Origin: Companilactobacillus pabuli
GTDB lineage: Bacteria; Bacillota; Bacilli; Lactobacillales; Lactobacillaceae
Length of the DNA stretch: 64,000 nucleotides
Reading direction: 5' to 3'
Assembly: GCF_014058425.1 (NCBI RefSeq)
Contig: NZ_CP049366.1
Coordinates: forward strand, 682,001 to 746,000
Below the pieces are notes generated by a model. That model ran no database searches. It was given only the letters and a program-made list of their open reading frames with translations, and was not told the origin of the DNA. Made by a program: the position numbers and the translations under genes. Positions 22,625 to 30,798 of this stretch are shown here, one piece after another; within the stretch, counting starts at the first letter, position 1, and each line of letters opens with the position of its first letter.

Positions 22625-24407
22625 AAATGAGAAAACACTTGAAGAGATTCACTCATTGACTAGAAAAGACCAACGACAAGTTTTGAAACGTCTGTTTAAA
22701 TTTGCTTGGTTGTTCAAAAAGCAATTTGGCATTGCCATTGTATTTGCCATTTTGTTGAGTGTTGTCAACGTGTTGCTACCAAGAATGTTGCAATTTTACA
22801 TGGATCATTATTTAACTGATCAAAGTACTGGCGTACGCTTAATTATTTCATTTGCCATTTTGTATGCTCTTGGCACAATCATCAAAGCAATCGTTCAATT
22901 CGTTGAAGAGTTTGCCTTTGCAATGGGTGCCGAAAGAACGTTAGAAAAAATTCGGAGCAAATTATTTCATAAATTGCACACCTTGGGTTTAAATTATTTT
23001 GACGTCACACCAGCAGGGTCAATCGTGTCTCGAGTTACTAATGATACGAAGACGTTGTATAACTTTTGGACTTTGTTTTTGATGATCATTGTGGCATTTT
23101 TCGCCATGGTTTCGGCCTTTGTAGCAATGATGTCAGTTAACAAAACTTTAGCTTTGTTGACGGCGTTGTTTGTAATCGTGTTGTACTTCTTAGTGTGGCT
23201 CTATCAGAAATTGAGTTTTAAGATTTATCAAAATTTGCGTGAATTCTTGAGTCAAATCAATACGAAATTAAATGAATCATTGATGGGTATCAGTATTATT
23301 CAACAATTTGGCCAACAAAAGAGAATGACCGCTGAATTTGAAGACCGAAACAATGCCTATTTTGGAATGCGTAACAAGATGATCAACGTTAATGCTTTCT
23401 TATTGTATCCAACAATCAGTTTGATGTTCATCTTAGCCGAAGTCGTGTCTTTGAGTGGTTTTGGTTGGGATAGTATGCATTTTCTAGTGCAAGCCGGTGT
23501 AATTTATGCCTTCTTATCTTACCAACAAAACTTTTTCAATCCATTGTCTGATGTGATGAATTACATGTCATTTTTCCAAGATGGTTTAGTAGCCGGTTTT
23601 AGAATTATGAAATTGTTTGATAATCAGACGACTGCTCCTAAGCAACTTGAAAATAGTACTGAAGAAATTACTCAGGGAAAAATCGAATTTCGTCACGTTA
23701 CTTTTAGTTATGAACCAGGCAAGCCAGTTTTGAAGGATATTTCCTTTACCGTTCAACCTGGTCAAACAGTGGCTTTTGTCGGTCATACTGGTAGTGGAAA
23801 GAGTTCCATTATTAATTTATTGTTGAGGTTTTATGAATTTGGAGAAGGTCAGATTTTAATCGATGATTATGATATTCGTGACTATTCAACCAAAGAATTA
23901 CGTAAGAAACTCGGCTTAGTTATTCAAGAACCTTACTTGTTTTATGGTGACATTGCCAAAAATATTCGGATGTTTGACGATTCAATCACCGACCAACAAG
24001 TTGAACAAGCTGGTAAATTTGTCGATGCCGATAACTTTATCCAACAACTTCCTGGTAAATATCATGCCAAAGTTAGTGAAAGAGGTTCTAGTTTTTCGAC
24101 CGGTCAACGTCAATTGATCTCCTTTGCCAGAACTATCGTTAGAAATCCAAAAGTTTTGATTCTTGATGAAGCTACGGCTAATATTGACCCTCAAACTGAG
24201 CAGAGCATTACTAATGGCTTACACAAGATGCGCGATGACCGAACAACAATTGCAATTGCCCACCGTTTGTCTACCGTTCAAGATGCTGATTTGATTTTAG
24301 TTTTAAATAAGGGTCGCATCATTGAACGAGGAACTCATCAAGAACTTTTGAAGCTTGGTGGACATTACGCAGAATTATATGAATTACAAAATAATGAAGA
24401 AAAATAA
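22614..24407 (+). CDS. Heterodimeric ABC exporter, catalytic subunit (LmrD/BmrD-like)
   Basis: 597 residues: six membrane helices (about 30-340) and a nucleotide-binding domain with Walker A GHTGSGKSS, altered signature FSTGQRQL, Walker B ILDEATANID with catalytic Glu, and intact H-loop AIAHRLST. Together with the preceding subunit this forms one canonical and one degenerate ATP site: the canonical site combines this Walker B with the LSGGQ of the partner. Starts inside the end of the first gene, so translation is coupled. Downstream genes follow within 16 nt and may be co-transcribed. Confidence 0.92.
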   Translation: MKNENEKTLEEIHSLTRKDQRQVLKRLFKFAWLFKKQFGIAIVFAILLSVVNVLLPRMLQFYMDHYLTDQSTGVRLIISFAILYALGTIIKAIVQFVEEFAFAMGAERTLEKIRSKLFHKLHTLGLNYFDVTPAGSIVSRVTNDTKTLYNFWTLFLMIIVAFFAMVSAFVAMMSVNKTLALLTALFVIVLYFLVWLYQKLSFKIYQNLREFLSQINTKLNESLMGISIIQQFGQQKRMTAEFEDRNNAYFGMRNKMINVNAFLLYPTISLMFILAEVVSLSGFGWDSMHFLVQAGVIYAFLSYQQNFFNPLSDVMNYMSFFQDGLVAGFRIMKLFDNQTTAPKQLENSTEEITQGKIEFRHVTFSYEPGKPVLKDISFTVQPGQTVAFVGHTGSGKSSIINLLLRFYEFGEGQILIDDYDIRDYSTKELRKKLGLVIQEPYLFYGDIAKNIRMFDDSITDQQVEQAGKFVDADNFIQQLPGKYHAKVSERGSSFSTGQRQLISFARTIVRNPKVLILDEATANIDPQTEQSITNGLHKMRDDRTTIAIAHRLSTVQDADLILVLNKGRIIERGTHQELLKLGGHYAELYELQNNEEK

Positions 24408-24423
24408 AAGAGAGATAAAATAT

Positions 24424-25278
24424 ATGACAACAGAAATTAATGAAGGATATTTTGATGGTGAACGTCCATTGTTCAAAATTAATGATGCAAAAATTGTGGA
24501 TACTACTTTTGGACAAGGTGAATCACCACTAAAAGAAGCTAGTAATATCAATTTGGATGATGTAGTTTTCAAATGGAAGTACCCACTTTGGTACGTTAAC
24601 CACGTCATCGTAAATAACAGTATCTTTGAAACTATGTCTCGCTCTGGGATTTGGTATACGCACGATATTGAAATTAACGATTCAGCTTTACAGGCACCAA
24701 AATTATTCAGAAGAGCTTCTAATATTCGTTTGAATAACGTTCACTTTGCGGACGCTGAAGAAACAATGTGGACTTGTGATGATATTAAATTAAAGAACGT
24801 GCAAGTTAATGGAAATTACTTCGGTAAAGATAGTTCCAATATTTATGCAGAAAATTTGAATGTTGTTGGAAACTACGTCTTCGATGGCGCCAAAAATATT
24901 GAAGTTCACAATTCAACTTTTGTTTCGAAGGATGCCTTTTGGAATTGTGAAAACGTGACGATTTATGATTCAAAAATCAGTGGTGAATATTTAGCTTGGA
25001 ATACTAAGAATTTAACCTTGATTAATTGTACAATCGAAAGTGATCAGGGACTTTGTTACATCGATGGTCTAAAAATGATTAATTGTAAAGTTTTGCGGAC
25101 TGATTTGGCCTTTGAATACTGTTCAAATATTGATGCTGATATTACGACTAACGTGATGAGTATCAAGAATCCAATCAACGGTTCAATCAAAGTAAAATCC
25201 GTTGATAAGATTATCTTTGACGATCCTCAAATCGATCCTGATGAAACTAAAATTAAAGTTGCTGAAAAAGTTCAATAA
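24424..25278 (+). CDS. DUF3737 protein, right-handed parallel beta-helix
   Basis: 284 residues. Repeating short strands with the beta-helix rhythm (NIRLNNVHF, DIKLKNVQV, NIYAENLNV, NIEVHNSTF, NVTIYDSKI, NLTLINCTI) run from about 60 to 250, each coil about 19-22 residues. This is the DUF3737 pattern found in lactobacilli, enterococci and enterobacteria. No signal peptide, so likely cytoplasmic; role unproven. ATG 24424 is chosen as AGAGAG lies upstream; earlier in-frame starts lie in the exporter's coding end. Followed after 12 nt by a PatB-type C-S lyase, a gene often found beside DUF3737. Confidence 0.87.
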   Translation: MTTEINEGYFDGERPLFKINDAKIVDTTFGQGESPLKEASNINLDDVVFKWKYPLWYVNHVIVNNSIFETMSRSGIWYTHDIEINDSALQAPKLFRRASNIRLNNVHFADAEETMWTCDDIKLKNVQVNGNYFGKDSSNIYAENLNVVGNYVFDGAKNIEVHNSTFVSKDAFWNCENVTIYDSKISGEYLAWNTKNLTLINCTIESDQGLCYIDGLKMINCKVLRTDLAFEYCSNIDADITTNVMSIKNPINGSIKVKSVDKIIFDDPQIDPDETKIKVAEKVQ

Positions 25279-25290
25279 TGAGGTGTTTTG

Positions 25291-26460
25291 ATGGCATATG
25301 ATTTTGAAACTTTAAATAAAAAACGAGCTGGTAATTCTGCTAAATGGGATGTTCCCAATGGTGATCTGCCAATGACGATTGCTGATATGGATTTTCCAAC
25401 TGCTCCGGAGATCATTGAAGCTTTACAAGAAAAAATTTCAATGGGATTGTTTGGATATGAGGAAATCCCATCAGAGTATTTCAAAGCTGTAGCTGATTGG
25501 TACGAAAAAGAACATCACGCTCGTCCACAGGAAGACTGGATGATTTTTGCGACCGGAGTTGTTCCAGCCATTTCTTCAGCGGTCAGACGATTAACTTCGT
25601 TAGGCGATAACGTATTGGTTCAAGCGCCTGTCTATAATATTTTCTACAATTCTATCGTCAACAGCGGCCGTCACGTAGTTTCTAATGATTTAGTTTACGA
25701 TGGCAAAACTCATTCTTATTCGATTGATTTCACAGATTTGGAAGCAAAATTAAGCGATCCATTGACTAACATGATGATTCTTTGCAATCCTCACAATCCG
25801 GTTGGAAAAATTTGGACAAAATCTGAATTAGAAAAAATTGCTAGTTTATGTCTAAAATACGACGTTAAGCTGTTCAGTGATGAGATTCACGGTGACATTA
25901 CCTTCAACGAAAATGGTTATAATCCTATCTTTGGTTTAGATAGTCAGTATCTCGACAATGTTGTTGTAGCTGTTTCCCCAAGTAAAACTTTCAACGTGGC
26001 AGCAATGCATGCGGCAACGATTATCGTTCCTAATGAAAACCTTCGTGCGCAAGTGAGTCGTGGTTTAAATAGTGAAGAATTGGCCGAACCCAATTTCGTA
26101 GCTATCCCCGGAACAATTGCCGCTTATACAAAGGGTGGTCCATGGTTGAAGGCTTTGAAAGAACAACTTTTGAAGAACCGTCGATTAGTTTTAGATTTCA
26201 TCGAAAAGAAAATTCCTCAACTTAAATGGGTACCAGGTCAAGCAACGTACTTATTGTGGTTTGATATTTCAGAAATCACTGATGACGCTGATAAATTAGC
26301 TCAATTTATTAAAGATGACAGTGGCTTGATCATCAATCCTGGTTCCGTTTATCGAGGAGATGGTCAATACTTCATTCGAATGAACATCGCCAGTCCCCAA
26401 AGTATGATTCAAGACGGTTTGAATCGTTTAGAAAAATCGCTCAATGATTATCAAAAATAA
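25291..26460 (+). CDS. PatB/MalY-family PLP-dependent C-S lyase (cystathionine beta-lyase)
   Basis: 389 residues, fold-type I aminotransferase-like. Visible: the PatB opening (LPMTIADMDFPTAPEI, about 26-41), Asn-Pro-His pocket (CNPHNPVGKIWT, about 168-179), aspartate for the pyridine N (LFSDEIHGD), Schiff-base Lys in VSPSKTFNVA (about 230-239), and the carboxylate-binding Arg in FIRMN. Cleaves cystathionine or cysteine S-conjugates to a thiol, pyruvate and ammonia; relevant to methionine/cysteine metabolism and sulfur aroma. ATG 25291 with GAGGTG. Last gene of the putative exporter-DUF3737-lyase run, as a terminator follows. Confidence 0.9.
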   Translation: MAYDFETLNKKRAGNSAKWDVPNGDLPMTIADMDFPTAPEIIEALQEKISMGLFGYEEIPSEYFKAVADWYEKEHHARPQEDWMIFATGVVPAISSAVRRLTSLGDNVLVQAPVYNIFYNSIVNSGRHVVSNDLVYDGKTHSYSIDFTDLEAKLSDPLTNMMILCNPHNPVGKIWTKSELEKIASLCLKYDVKLFSDEIHGDITFNENGYNPIFGLDSQYLDNVVVAVSPSKTFNVAAMHAATIIVPNENLRAQVSRGLNSEELAEPNFVAIPGTIAAYTKGGPWLKALKEQLLKNRRLVLDFIEKKIPQLKWVPGQATYLLWFDISEITDDADKLAQFIKDDSGLIINPGSVYRGDGQYFIRMNIASPQSMIQDGLNRLEKSLNDYQK

Positions 26461-26500
26461 CAAAAATCTCTCACAAATTTGGTTGTGGGAGATTTTTTTG
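26461..26500 (+). terminator. Terminator after the C-S lyase
   Basis: AAAATCTC-T-CACAA/TTGTG-G-GAGATTTT stem with seven T. Confidence 0.9.
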
Positions 26501-26506
26501 TACAGT

Positions 26507-26515
26507 TGGTATAAT
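26507..26515 (+). promoter_or_regulatory. Extended -10 promoter element of the NadD gene
   Basis: TGGTATAAT (TG at 26507, hexamer 26510-26515), 39 bp before the start codon. The -35 would fall in the preceding terminator's T-run and is weak. Confidence 0.6.
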
Positions 26516-26553
26516 ATATAACAAAAGATAATTTGTTAAAGCAGGCGAGAAAT

Positions 26554-27198
26554 ATGAATACAGCTGGAGCAGTTTTAACTAGAACGAAGGTCCAACCGCA
26601 ATTAGATTTTAATTTTAAAAAGAAGCATGTCGGCATTCTCAGTGGTTCATTCAATCCAATTCACAATGGACATTTGATGATTGCTCAACAAGTTTTTGAA
26701 CAGTTAAATTTGGATAAGATTTTATTTATTCCTAGTAAAGTGCCACCACATCGTGGAGTTAGTCGCTACATTCCTAAAGTCAGCGTTGATGATCGTATCA
26801 ATATGATCAAATACGGCATTAGAGATAATCCTAACTTTCAACTTGATATGACTGATATTGACTTAGGTGGGGTCAGTTACACTTATGAAACGATTAAACG
26901 GCTAAAGGAACGCAACCCTAATACTGAGTACTATTTAATTGTCGGTTACGACATTGTTGAGAGTTTATCTAAATGGTCGCACATCGATGAATTGGTTAAA
27001 GAAGTTCACTTTGTCGGAGTCTGTCGTAAAGGCTACGAAAAAAAATCCCAATATCCAACCATGTGGGTCAATACACCAGTGATTGAAATCAGTTCAACCG
27101 TGATAAGGCAACGAGTTCGTGAAGGTAAGTCGTTGAAATATTACGTTCCTGATGACGTAGCTTGGTATATTAAGGATAAAGGGATTTATAAAAAATAG
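26554..27198 (+). CDS. nadD: Nicotinate-nucleotide adenylyltransferase (NadD homologue)
   Basis: 214 residues. Nucleotidyltransferase signature GILSGSFNPIHNGHL (about 29-43; HNGH variant of the HxGH motif), substrate loop KVPPHRG, LIVGYDIVESLSKWSHIDEL (about 128-147) and the second signature ISSTVIRQRVREG. Transfers AMP from ATP to nicotinate mononucleotide in NAD synthesis. In most lactobacilli nadD lies between yhbY and yqeK; here neither is present, so the gene is relocated or a second copy. Has an N-terminal extension of about 25 residues (VQPQLDFNFKKKH) before the fold, which is unusual. ATG 26554 has only a weak GGCGAG ribosome site. Confidence 0.85.
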   Translation: MNTAGAVLTRTKVQPQLDFNFKKKHVGILSGSFNPIHNGHLMIAQQVFEQLNLDKILFIPSKVPPHRGVSRYIPKVSVDDRINMIKYGIRDNPNFQLDMTDIDLGGVSYTYETIKRLKERNPNTEYYLIVGYDIVESLSKWSHIDELVKEVHFVGVCRKGYEKKSQYPTMWVNTPVIEISSTVIRQRVREGKSLKYYVPDDVAWYIKDKGIYKK

Positions 27199-27267
27199 TA
27201 TATCTAGATTCTATTTTGTAATGAAAAAACTTTGACTATTTAAAAAATTCTTTCTTAAGTAAATAAA

Positions 27268-27372
27268 AAATTGCATCAATTCAGATATATAGTCGATTAA
27301 CTATTTATCTGAATTGATGCTTATTTGTTTGGTCATAAAGATATAGAATCCTAAACTAACCTAATTTAATAA
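27268..27372 (-). repeat. Family B repeat, copy B3
   Basis: Arms GCATCAATTCAGATA (27273-27287) and TATCTGAATTGATGC (27306-27320), then the inverted flank TATTTGTTTGGTCATAAAG...GATATAGAATCCTAAACTAAC. Read on the - strand, the upstream part (GTTAGTTTAGGATTC) matches the segment that precedes family A copy A2 at 32246-32260, but here the A module is absent and the flank joins B directly. This is the cleanest view of an empty site. Between NadD and the convergent permease. Confidence 0.85.
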
Positions 27373-27393
27373 AGAACTTTAAGTCAAAGTTTT

Positions 27394-28773
27394 TTATTTT
27401 GCCTTGTGCGCTTGAAATCTTTCACGAATAAAGTAGAAACAAGTCATGAATACCAAGAAAACAACACCAATCGACAGTGAAACGGTCGTTTCTGGATTTA
27501 AGAACATGAAGACTAAAATTACTAATAACGCAGCAATAGCTAAGTAATTGCTGAGAGGATAAAAGGGCATTTTGAAAGGATGGTTCTTCATCTTATCTTT
27601 GTTGAGTCTTCTGAAATGAAGTTCACTGAATAAAATAACGAACCAAGGCACCATACCTGGTAAGACACTGGAACTGTAGACAACTACGAAGACATCGCTA
27701 GAGGTGTGGAATAAGACGGGAAGTAAGAAGTTAATGATCAAACCAATTAAAATACCTAGTGAAATAGTGATAACGGCGATATAAGGAACACCGGCTTTAG
27801 AAATTTTCTTGAATGATTTTGGTAAATTGTTTTCCAATCCTAATGTGTATAGCATCCGACTGGCACTGAACATACCTGAGTTACATCCAGAAAGCGCTGC
27901 TGTTAAAACAACGAAATTGATGATTTCAGCTGCGAAGGTAATTCCGACTTTGGCAAAAGTTTCGGTAAAGGGAGAGCCCATTGTACCTAATTTGTTCCAA
28001 GGATAAATTGAAATGATAACAAAAATTGCACCAATATAAAAAATCAAAATTCTTCCGACGATGGTCCGAATCGCGTGTACGATACTACTTTGAGGATTTT
28101 CTGCTTCACCGGCAGTGATACCAATGACTTCGATACCTTGATAAGAGGCGACAACGATTGAAAGGGCAAAAATGAATCCCTTCAAACCACCTGTGAAGAA
28201 GCCACCGTTAGTCCAAAGGTTGCTGATACCAACAGGATGTCCATTGTTACCAAGACCGAATAAGATAACTAAAAGTCCCATAATGATCATAAAAATAATG
28301 GTGATAACTTTGATCAGTGAGAACCAAAATTCCATTTCACCATAAGCTTTAACAGAAGTTAAATTGGCTAGACAAAGAGTAGCGACAACGACAACTCCAA
28401 CGAGCCATTGTGGCAAATTGGGCCACCAAAATTCAAGGTAAGTCCCAACAGCAATCACTTCAGAAATACCAACGACAAGCCATTGAAAGACGTTACTCCA
28501 AGCTGTTAAATAACCAATAACTGGATGAATGTATTCGGAGCCAAATTTTGCAAAAGAACCTGTAGATGGATCTGTGTAAATCATTTCACCTAGAGCACGC
28601 ATAACCATGTACAAAATCAAACCAGCAATAGCATATGCGATTAAAACCGAAGGACCTGTCCATTTGATAGTAGAAGCTGAACCCATGAATAAACCAACGC
28701 CGATTGTTCCACCCAAAGCAATCATTTGCATTTGTCGTGAAGATAGACTTCTATTTAATGACTTTTTTTCCAA
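27394..28773 (-). CDS. APC-family amino acid permease
   Basis: About 459 residues, 12 membrane helices. The start SLNRSLSSRQMQMIALGGTIGVGLFMGSA is the classic amino acid transporter (AAT) consensus, with the GGTIGVGLF substrate loop, and FAKFGSEYIHPVIGYLTAWSN at helices 3-4. The class includes YbgF/ProY/AnsP/LysP-like carriers; the substrate cannot be fixed from sequence alone. I prefer TTG 28773 with GGCGG 7 nt upstream; ATG 28791 with AAGGA only 5 nt upstream is an alternative giving a six-residue extension. A stem-loop lies upstream. Confidence 0.87.
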   Translation of the reverse strand: MEKKSLNRSLSSRQMQMIALGGTIGVGLFMGSASTIKWTGPSVLIAYAIAGLILYMVMRALGEMIYTDPSTGSFAKFGSEYIHPVIGYLTAWSNVFQWLVVGISEVIAVGTYLEFWWPNLPQWLVGVVVVATLCLANLTSVKAYGEMEFWFSLIKVITIIFMIIMGLLVILFGLGNNGHPVGISNLWTNGGFFTGGLKGFIFALSIVVASYQGIEVIGITAGEAENPQSSIVHAIRTIVGRILIFYIGAIFVIISIYPWNKLGTMGSPFTETFAKVGITFAAEIINFVVLTAALSGCNSGMFSASRMLYTLGLENNLPKSFKKISKAGVPYIAVITISLGILIGLIINFLLPVLFHTSSDVFVVVYSSSVLPGMVPWFVILFSELHFRRLNKDKMKNHPFKMPFYPLSNYLAIAALLVILVFMFLNPETTVSLSIGVVFLVFMTCFYFIRERFQAHKAK

Positions 28774-28860
28774 AGGTGTACCGCCTTTCATAATTCCTTA
28801 TTGTTCGTGATTAGCGAATCATTAGGAATATTTATCATAATAATACTATAAAACACGCCA

Positions 28861-28908
28861 AAAAACCTCATAAAAATGCATTTATCAACATTTTTATGAG
28901 GTTTTTAC
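28861..28908. terminator. Strong terminator
   Basis: AAAAACCTCATAAAAATG pairs perfectly with CATTTTTATGAGGTTTTT around a 10-nt loop (18 bp). On the - strand it ends the membrane-protein gene at 28921 and insulates it from the permease gene. Confidence 0.92.
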
Positions 28909-28920
28909 ATAAATTATGTA

Positions 28921-29613
28921 TTAACTAATTCTTTGACGTTGTGGTCGTGTCTGCATATGCGTATCAGCAATTATTAAGGTATAAGAATTTACACCGAAGA
29001 AGGCAATGATAACTAATAAACCAGTTAGCATGAAACCTAGAAACATAAATCCCAAACCTAGTAGTAATCCAAAAATTGCAAAGCAACGCATGAGGTTTTT
29101 CGATACGGTAATTAGACTATTTTCGGTCTTAAAAGTAGCGTGATAGATTGAGTCAATTTTTTGCGACTTGTAGACAGTCATATCAGCTTTGTGAATTTCT
29201 AGAGTTAGTTGATATGGATCGAAGCCATCAACAATTTTGTCCTTATCGAATTCATCCGGTACGACTTGTTTGAAAAAGCCACCAGTGATACTTAATTTTG
29301 GATAATAATTATTTGATAAAGCTATTTTTAGTTTAGGTGTGAGAGGAATTGAGCCAATTGTAGTGACTTTTGAAGTCCAGACACTTGCTAAAACATAAAC
29401 ACGATTATTTGCAATGTGGATGTCGACCATGGCTGAATCCAAATTTTCTAATTGGTACATTTTAAAGATGAACTTGTTCTTGAGAATTTGTTTATCTTTT
29501 AATCCCTCAAAGAGATCCTTATGATTGAGTTCTTTGACATAGTCGATATATTTATTGATAAATCCAGTTGCATCCTCAGTTAAATTTATTTTTTCATTAA
29601 ATAAGACTGTCAT
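28921..29613 (-). CDS. Hypothetical protein with two C-terminal membrane helices
   Basis: 230 residues. A soluble N-terminal region (1-165) with alternating strands (MVDIHIANNRVYVLASVW, YQLTLEIHKADMTVYKSQKI), then two hydrophobic helices (about 170-212) joined by a short turn, and a basic tail TRPQRQRIS. No signal peptide; the bulk should face the cytoplasm with a helical-hairpin anchor. Not a family I recognise. A cre-like site is 69 bp upstream. ATG with GGGGGAA. Confidence 0.8.
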   Translation of the reverse strand: MTVLFNEKINLTEDATGFINKYIDYVKELNHKDLFEGLKDKQILKNKFIFKMYQLENLDSAMVDIHIANNRVYVLASVWTSKVTTIGSIPLTPKLKIALSNNYYPKLSITGGFFKQVVPDEFDKDKIVDGFDPYQLTLEIHKADMTVYKSQKIDSIYHATFKTENSLITVSKNLMRCFAIFGLLLGLGFMFLGFMLTGLLVIIAFFGVNSYTLIIADTHMQTRPQRQRIS

Positions 29614-29681
29614 AATTCCCCCAAAAATTGTAACGATTAATGTTAGTATAACAAAAATGTATGCGCTTTTGTGGAAAATTA

Positions 29682-29695
29682 TGAAAACGTTTTAA
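29682..29695. promoter_or_regulatory. cre-like site
   Basis: TGAAAACGTTTTAA matches 13 of 14 positions of the CcpA consensus (A for C at position 13). It lies between the lipase-like gene and the membrane-protein gene, in the promoter region of the latter. Confidence 0.45.
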
Positions 29696-29696
29696 T

Positions 29697-30416
29697 TTAT
29701 TCACTAATTGAGCTATTTAACCAATTTATTAAAAGTGTGCTTATAATATTTTGCTGTTTTGCATTACTGATAGATGCGGTATTATCGCCGCTTTGCTTGC
29801 CATAGCAACCAAAACCAGCATGATTACCACCTTTTATTTGTTCATAAATTGTATTGTTTGGTAGTAGTTTTTTAGTTTTCTGGTAATTGGTATGGTTCAA
29901 AACCCCGTCTTTAGTAGCAGTTAGTGAGAGAACTGGTACATTTATTTCATGTAAATCAGTTTTGTTTTCAGGATAACTTGCTAAAAAGAAAATCCCTTTG
30001 AGATCCTTAGGATTATTTTTGGCGTACTTGGCTGCCATTGTTCCGCCGAGTGAGTGTCCACCGATAATGTAACCATTGCTCTTAGAAATTTTATTAGCAG
30101 CGTTACTATTTAAAACAGCTAGATCGAGTGGGAAGTGGACGATGTAGACTGAATAGCCGGCTTGTGCTACTTTTTGAGCCCAAATACTGTAGCTTGCTGG
30201 TTCGACTAAGGCTCCTGGATAAAAAATTACTTTGGGTTTGTTATTGTCGCCTTCAAAACGAATAACATTATCTACGATTGAAGCTTCTTGTGAAGTAGAG
30301 ACAGCTGTTTTGCTTGGTTGATACTCTTTATTTTTAACCACGATGACCATTATTGAAATAACTGCCAGTAGAACGATTAAAATCCCTAGTAGCCATTTCC
30401 ATACTTTTTTCTTCAT
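29697..30416 (-). CDS. Membrane-anchored alpha/beta hydrolase
   Basis: 239 residues. N-terminal membrane segment (about 5-27, preceded by KKKVWKW) with no obvious cleavage site, then an alpha/beta hydrolase domain facing outwards: nucleophile elbow GGHSLGGTMA (Ser about 137), acid in TATKDGVL (Asp about 180) and His in GGNHAGFGCYG (about 211). The VIFYPGALVEPASYSIWA strand/oxyanion region is that of the dienelactone hydrolase-like (Abhydrolase_5) group. Esterase or lipase activity is expected; substrate unknown. ATG with AGGGAGGA. Confidence 0.87.
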   Translation of the reverse strand: MKKKVWKWLLGILIVLLAVISIMVIVVKNKEYQPSKTAVSTSQEASIVDNVIRFEGDNNKPKVIFYPGALVEPASYSIWAQKVAQAGYSVYIVHFPLDLAVLNSNAANKISKSNGYIIGGHSLGGTMAAKYAKNNPKDLKGIFFLASYPENKTDLHEINVPVLSLTATKDGVLNHTNYQKTKKLLPNNTIYEQIKGGNHAGFGCYGKQSGDNTASISNAKQQNIISTLLINWLNSSISE

Positions 30417-30504
30417 AAAATCCTCCCTTATAAATACTTCTCTATTGTACTTTACATTTGGTATGAAAATATGCTACATTTAAGAAAATCAATATGAATA
30501 ATAT

Positions 30505-30768
30505 TAGAAGAAGGAGTACTGTATACTTTATCCACAGGGAGTTAAGGCAAGTGAAAACTTAACGTGTCGGTATATAGGAAAAACATCTTCGTTATTTCTG
30601 GCTGAAATGCGTCTTTAAAAGTAGAGTAGGTACAGACGTGACCCAATGCGTTACAATTGGAGAGTATATTTATGTACTTTGAGGTGTTTTTTTAAAAAAA
30701 CTTGGGTGGTACCGCGGAAAAGATCTTTCGTCCCTTTTATTAGGGATGGAGGATCTTTTTTTAGTTTA
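30505..30768 (+). promoter_or_regulatory. T-box leader of asnS
   Basis: The T-box bulge GGGTGGTACCGCGG is at 30703-30716. Behind it is the terminator: AAAGATC-TTTCGTCCCT pairs with AGGGATGGAGGATCTTT, then T-run to about 30762. Stem I begins with GAAGA/TCTTC (30507-30511 with 30586-30590) and includes the AGGAGTA k-turn-like motif. Adjacent to the base helix is AAC at 30582-30584 followed by A, the expected place of the specifier triplet; AAC is an asparagine codon and fits the downstream asnS. Uncharged tRNA-Asn should promote read-through. The specifier position is inference. Confidence 0.9.
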
Positions 30769-30798
30769 TAGTATTCTGGATTTTAAAAGGAGAAAACA

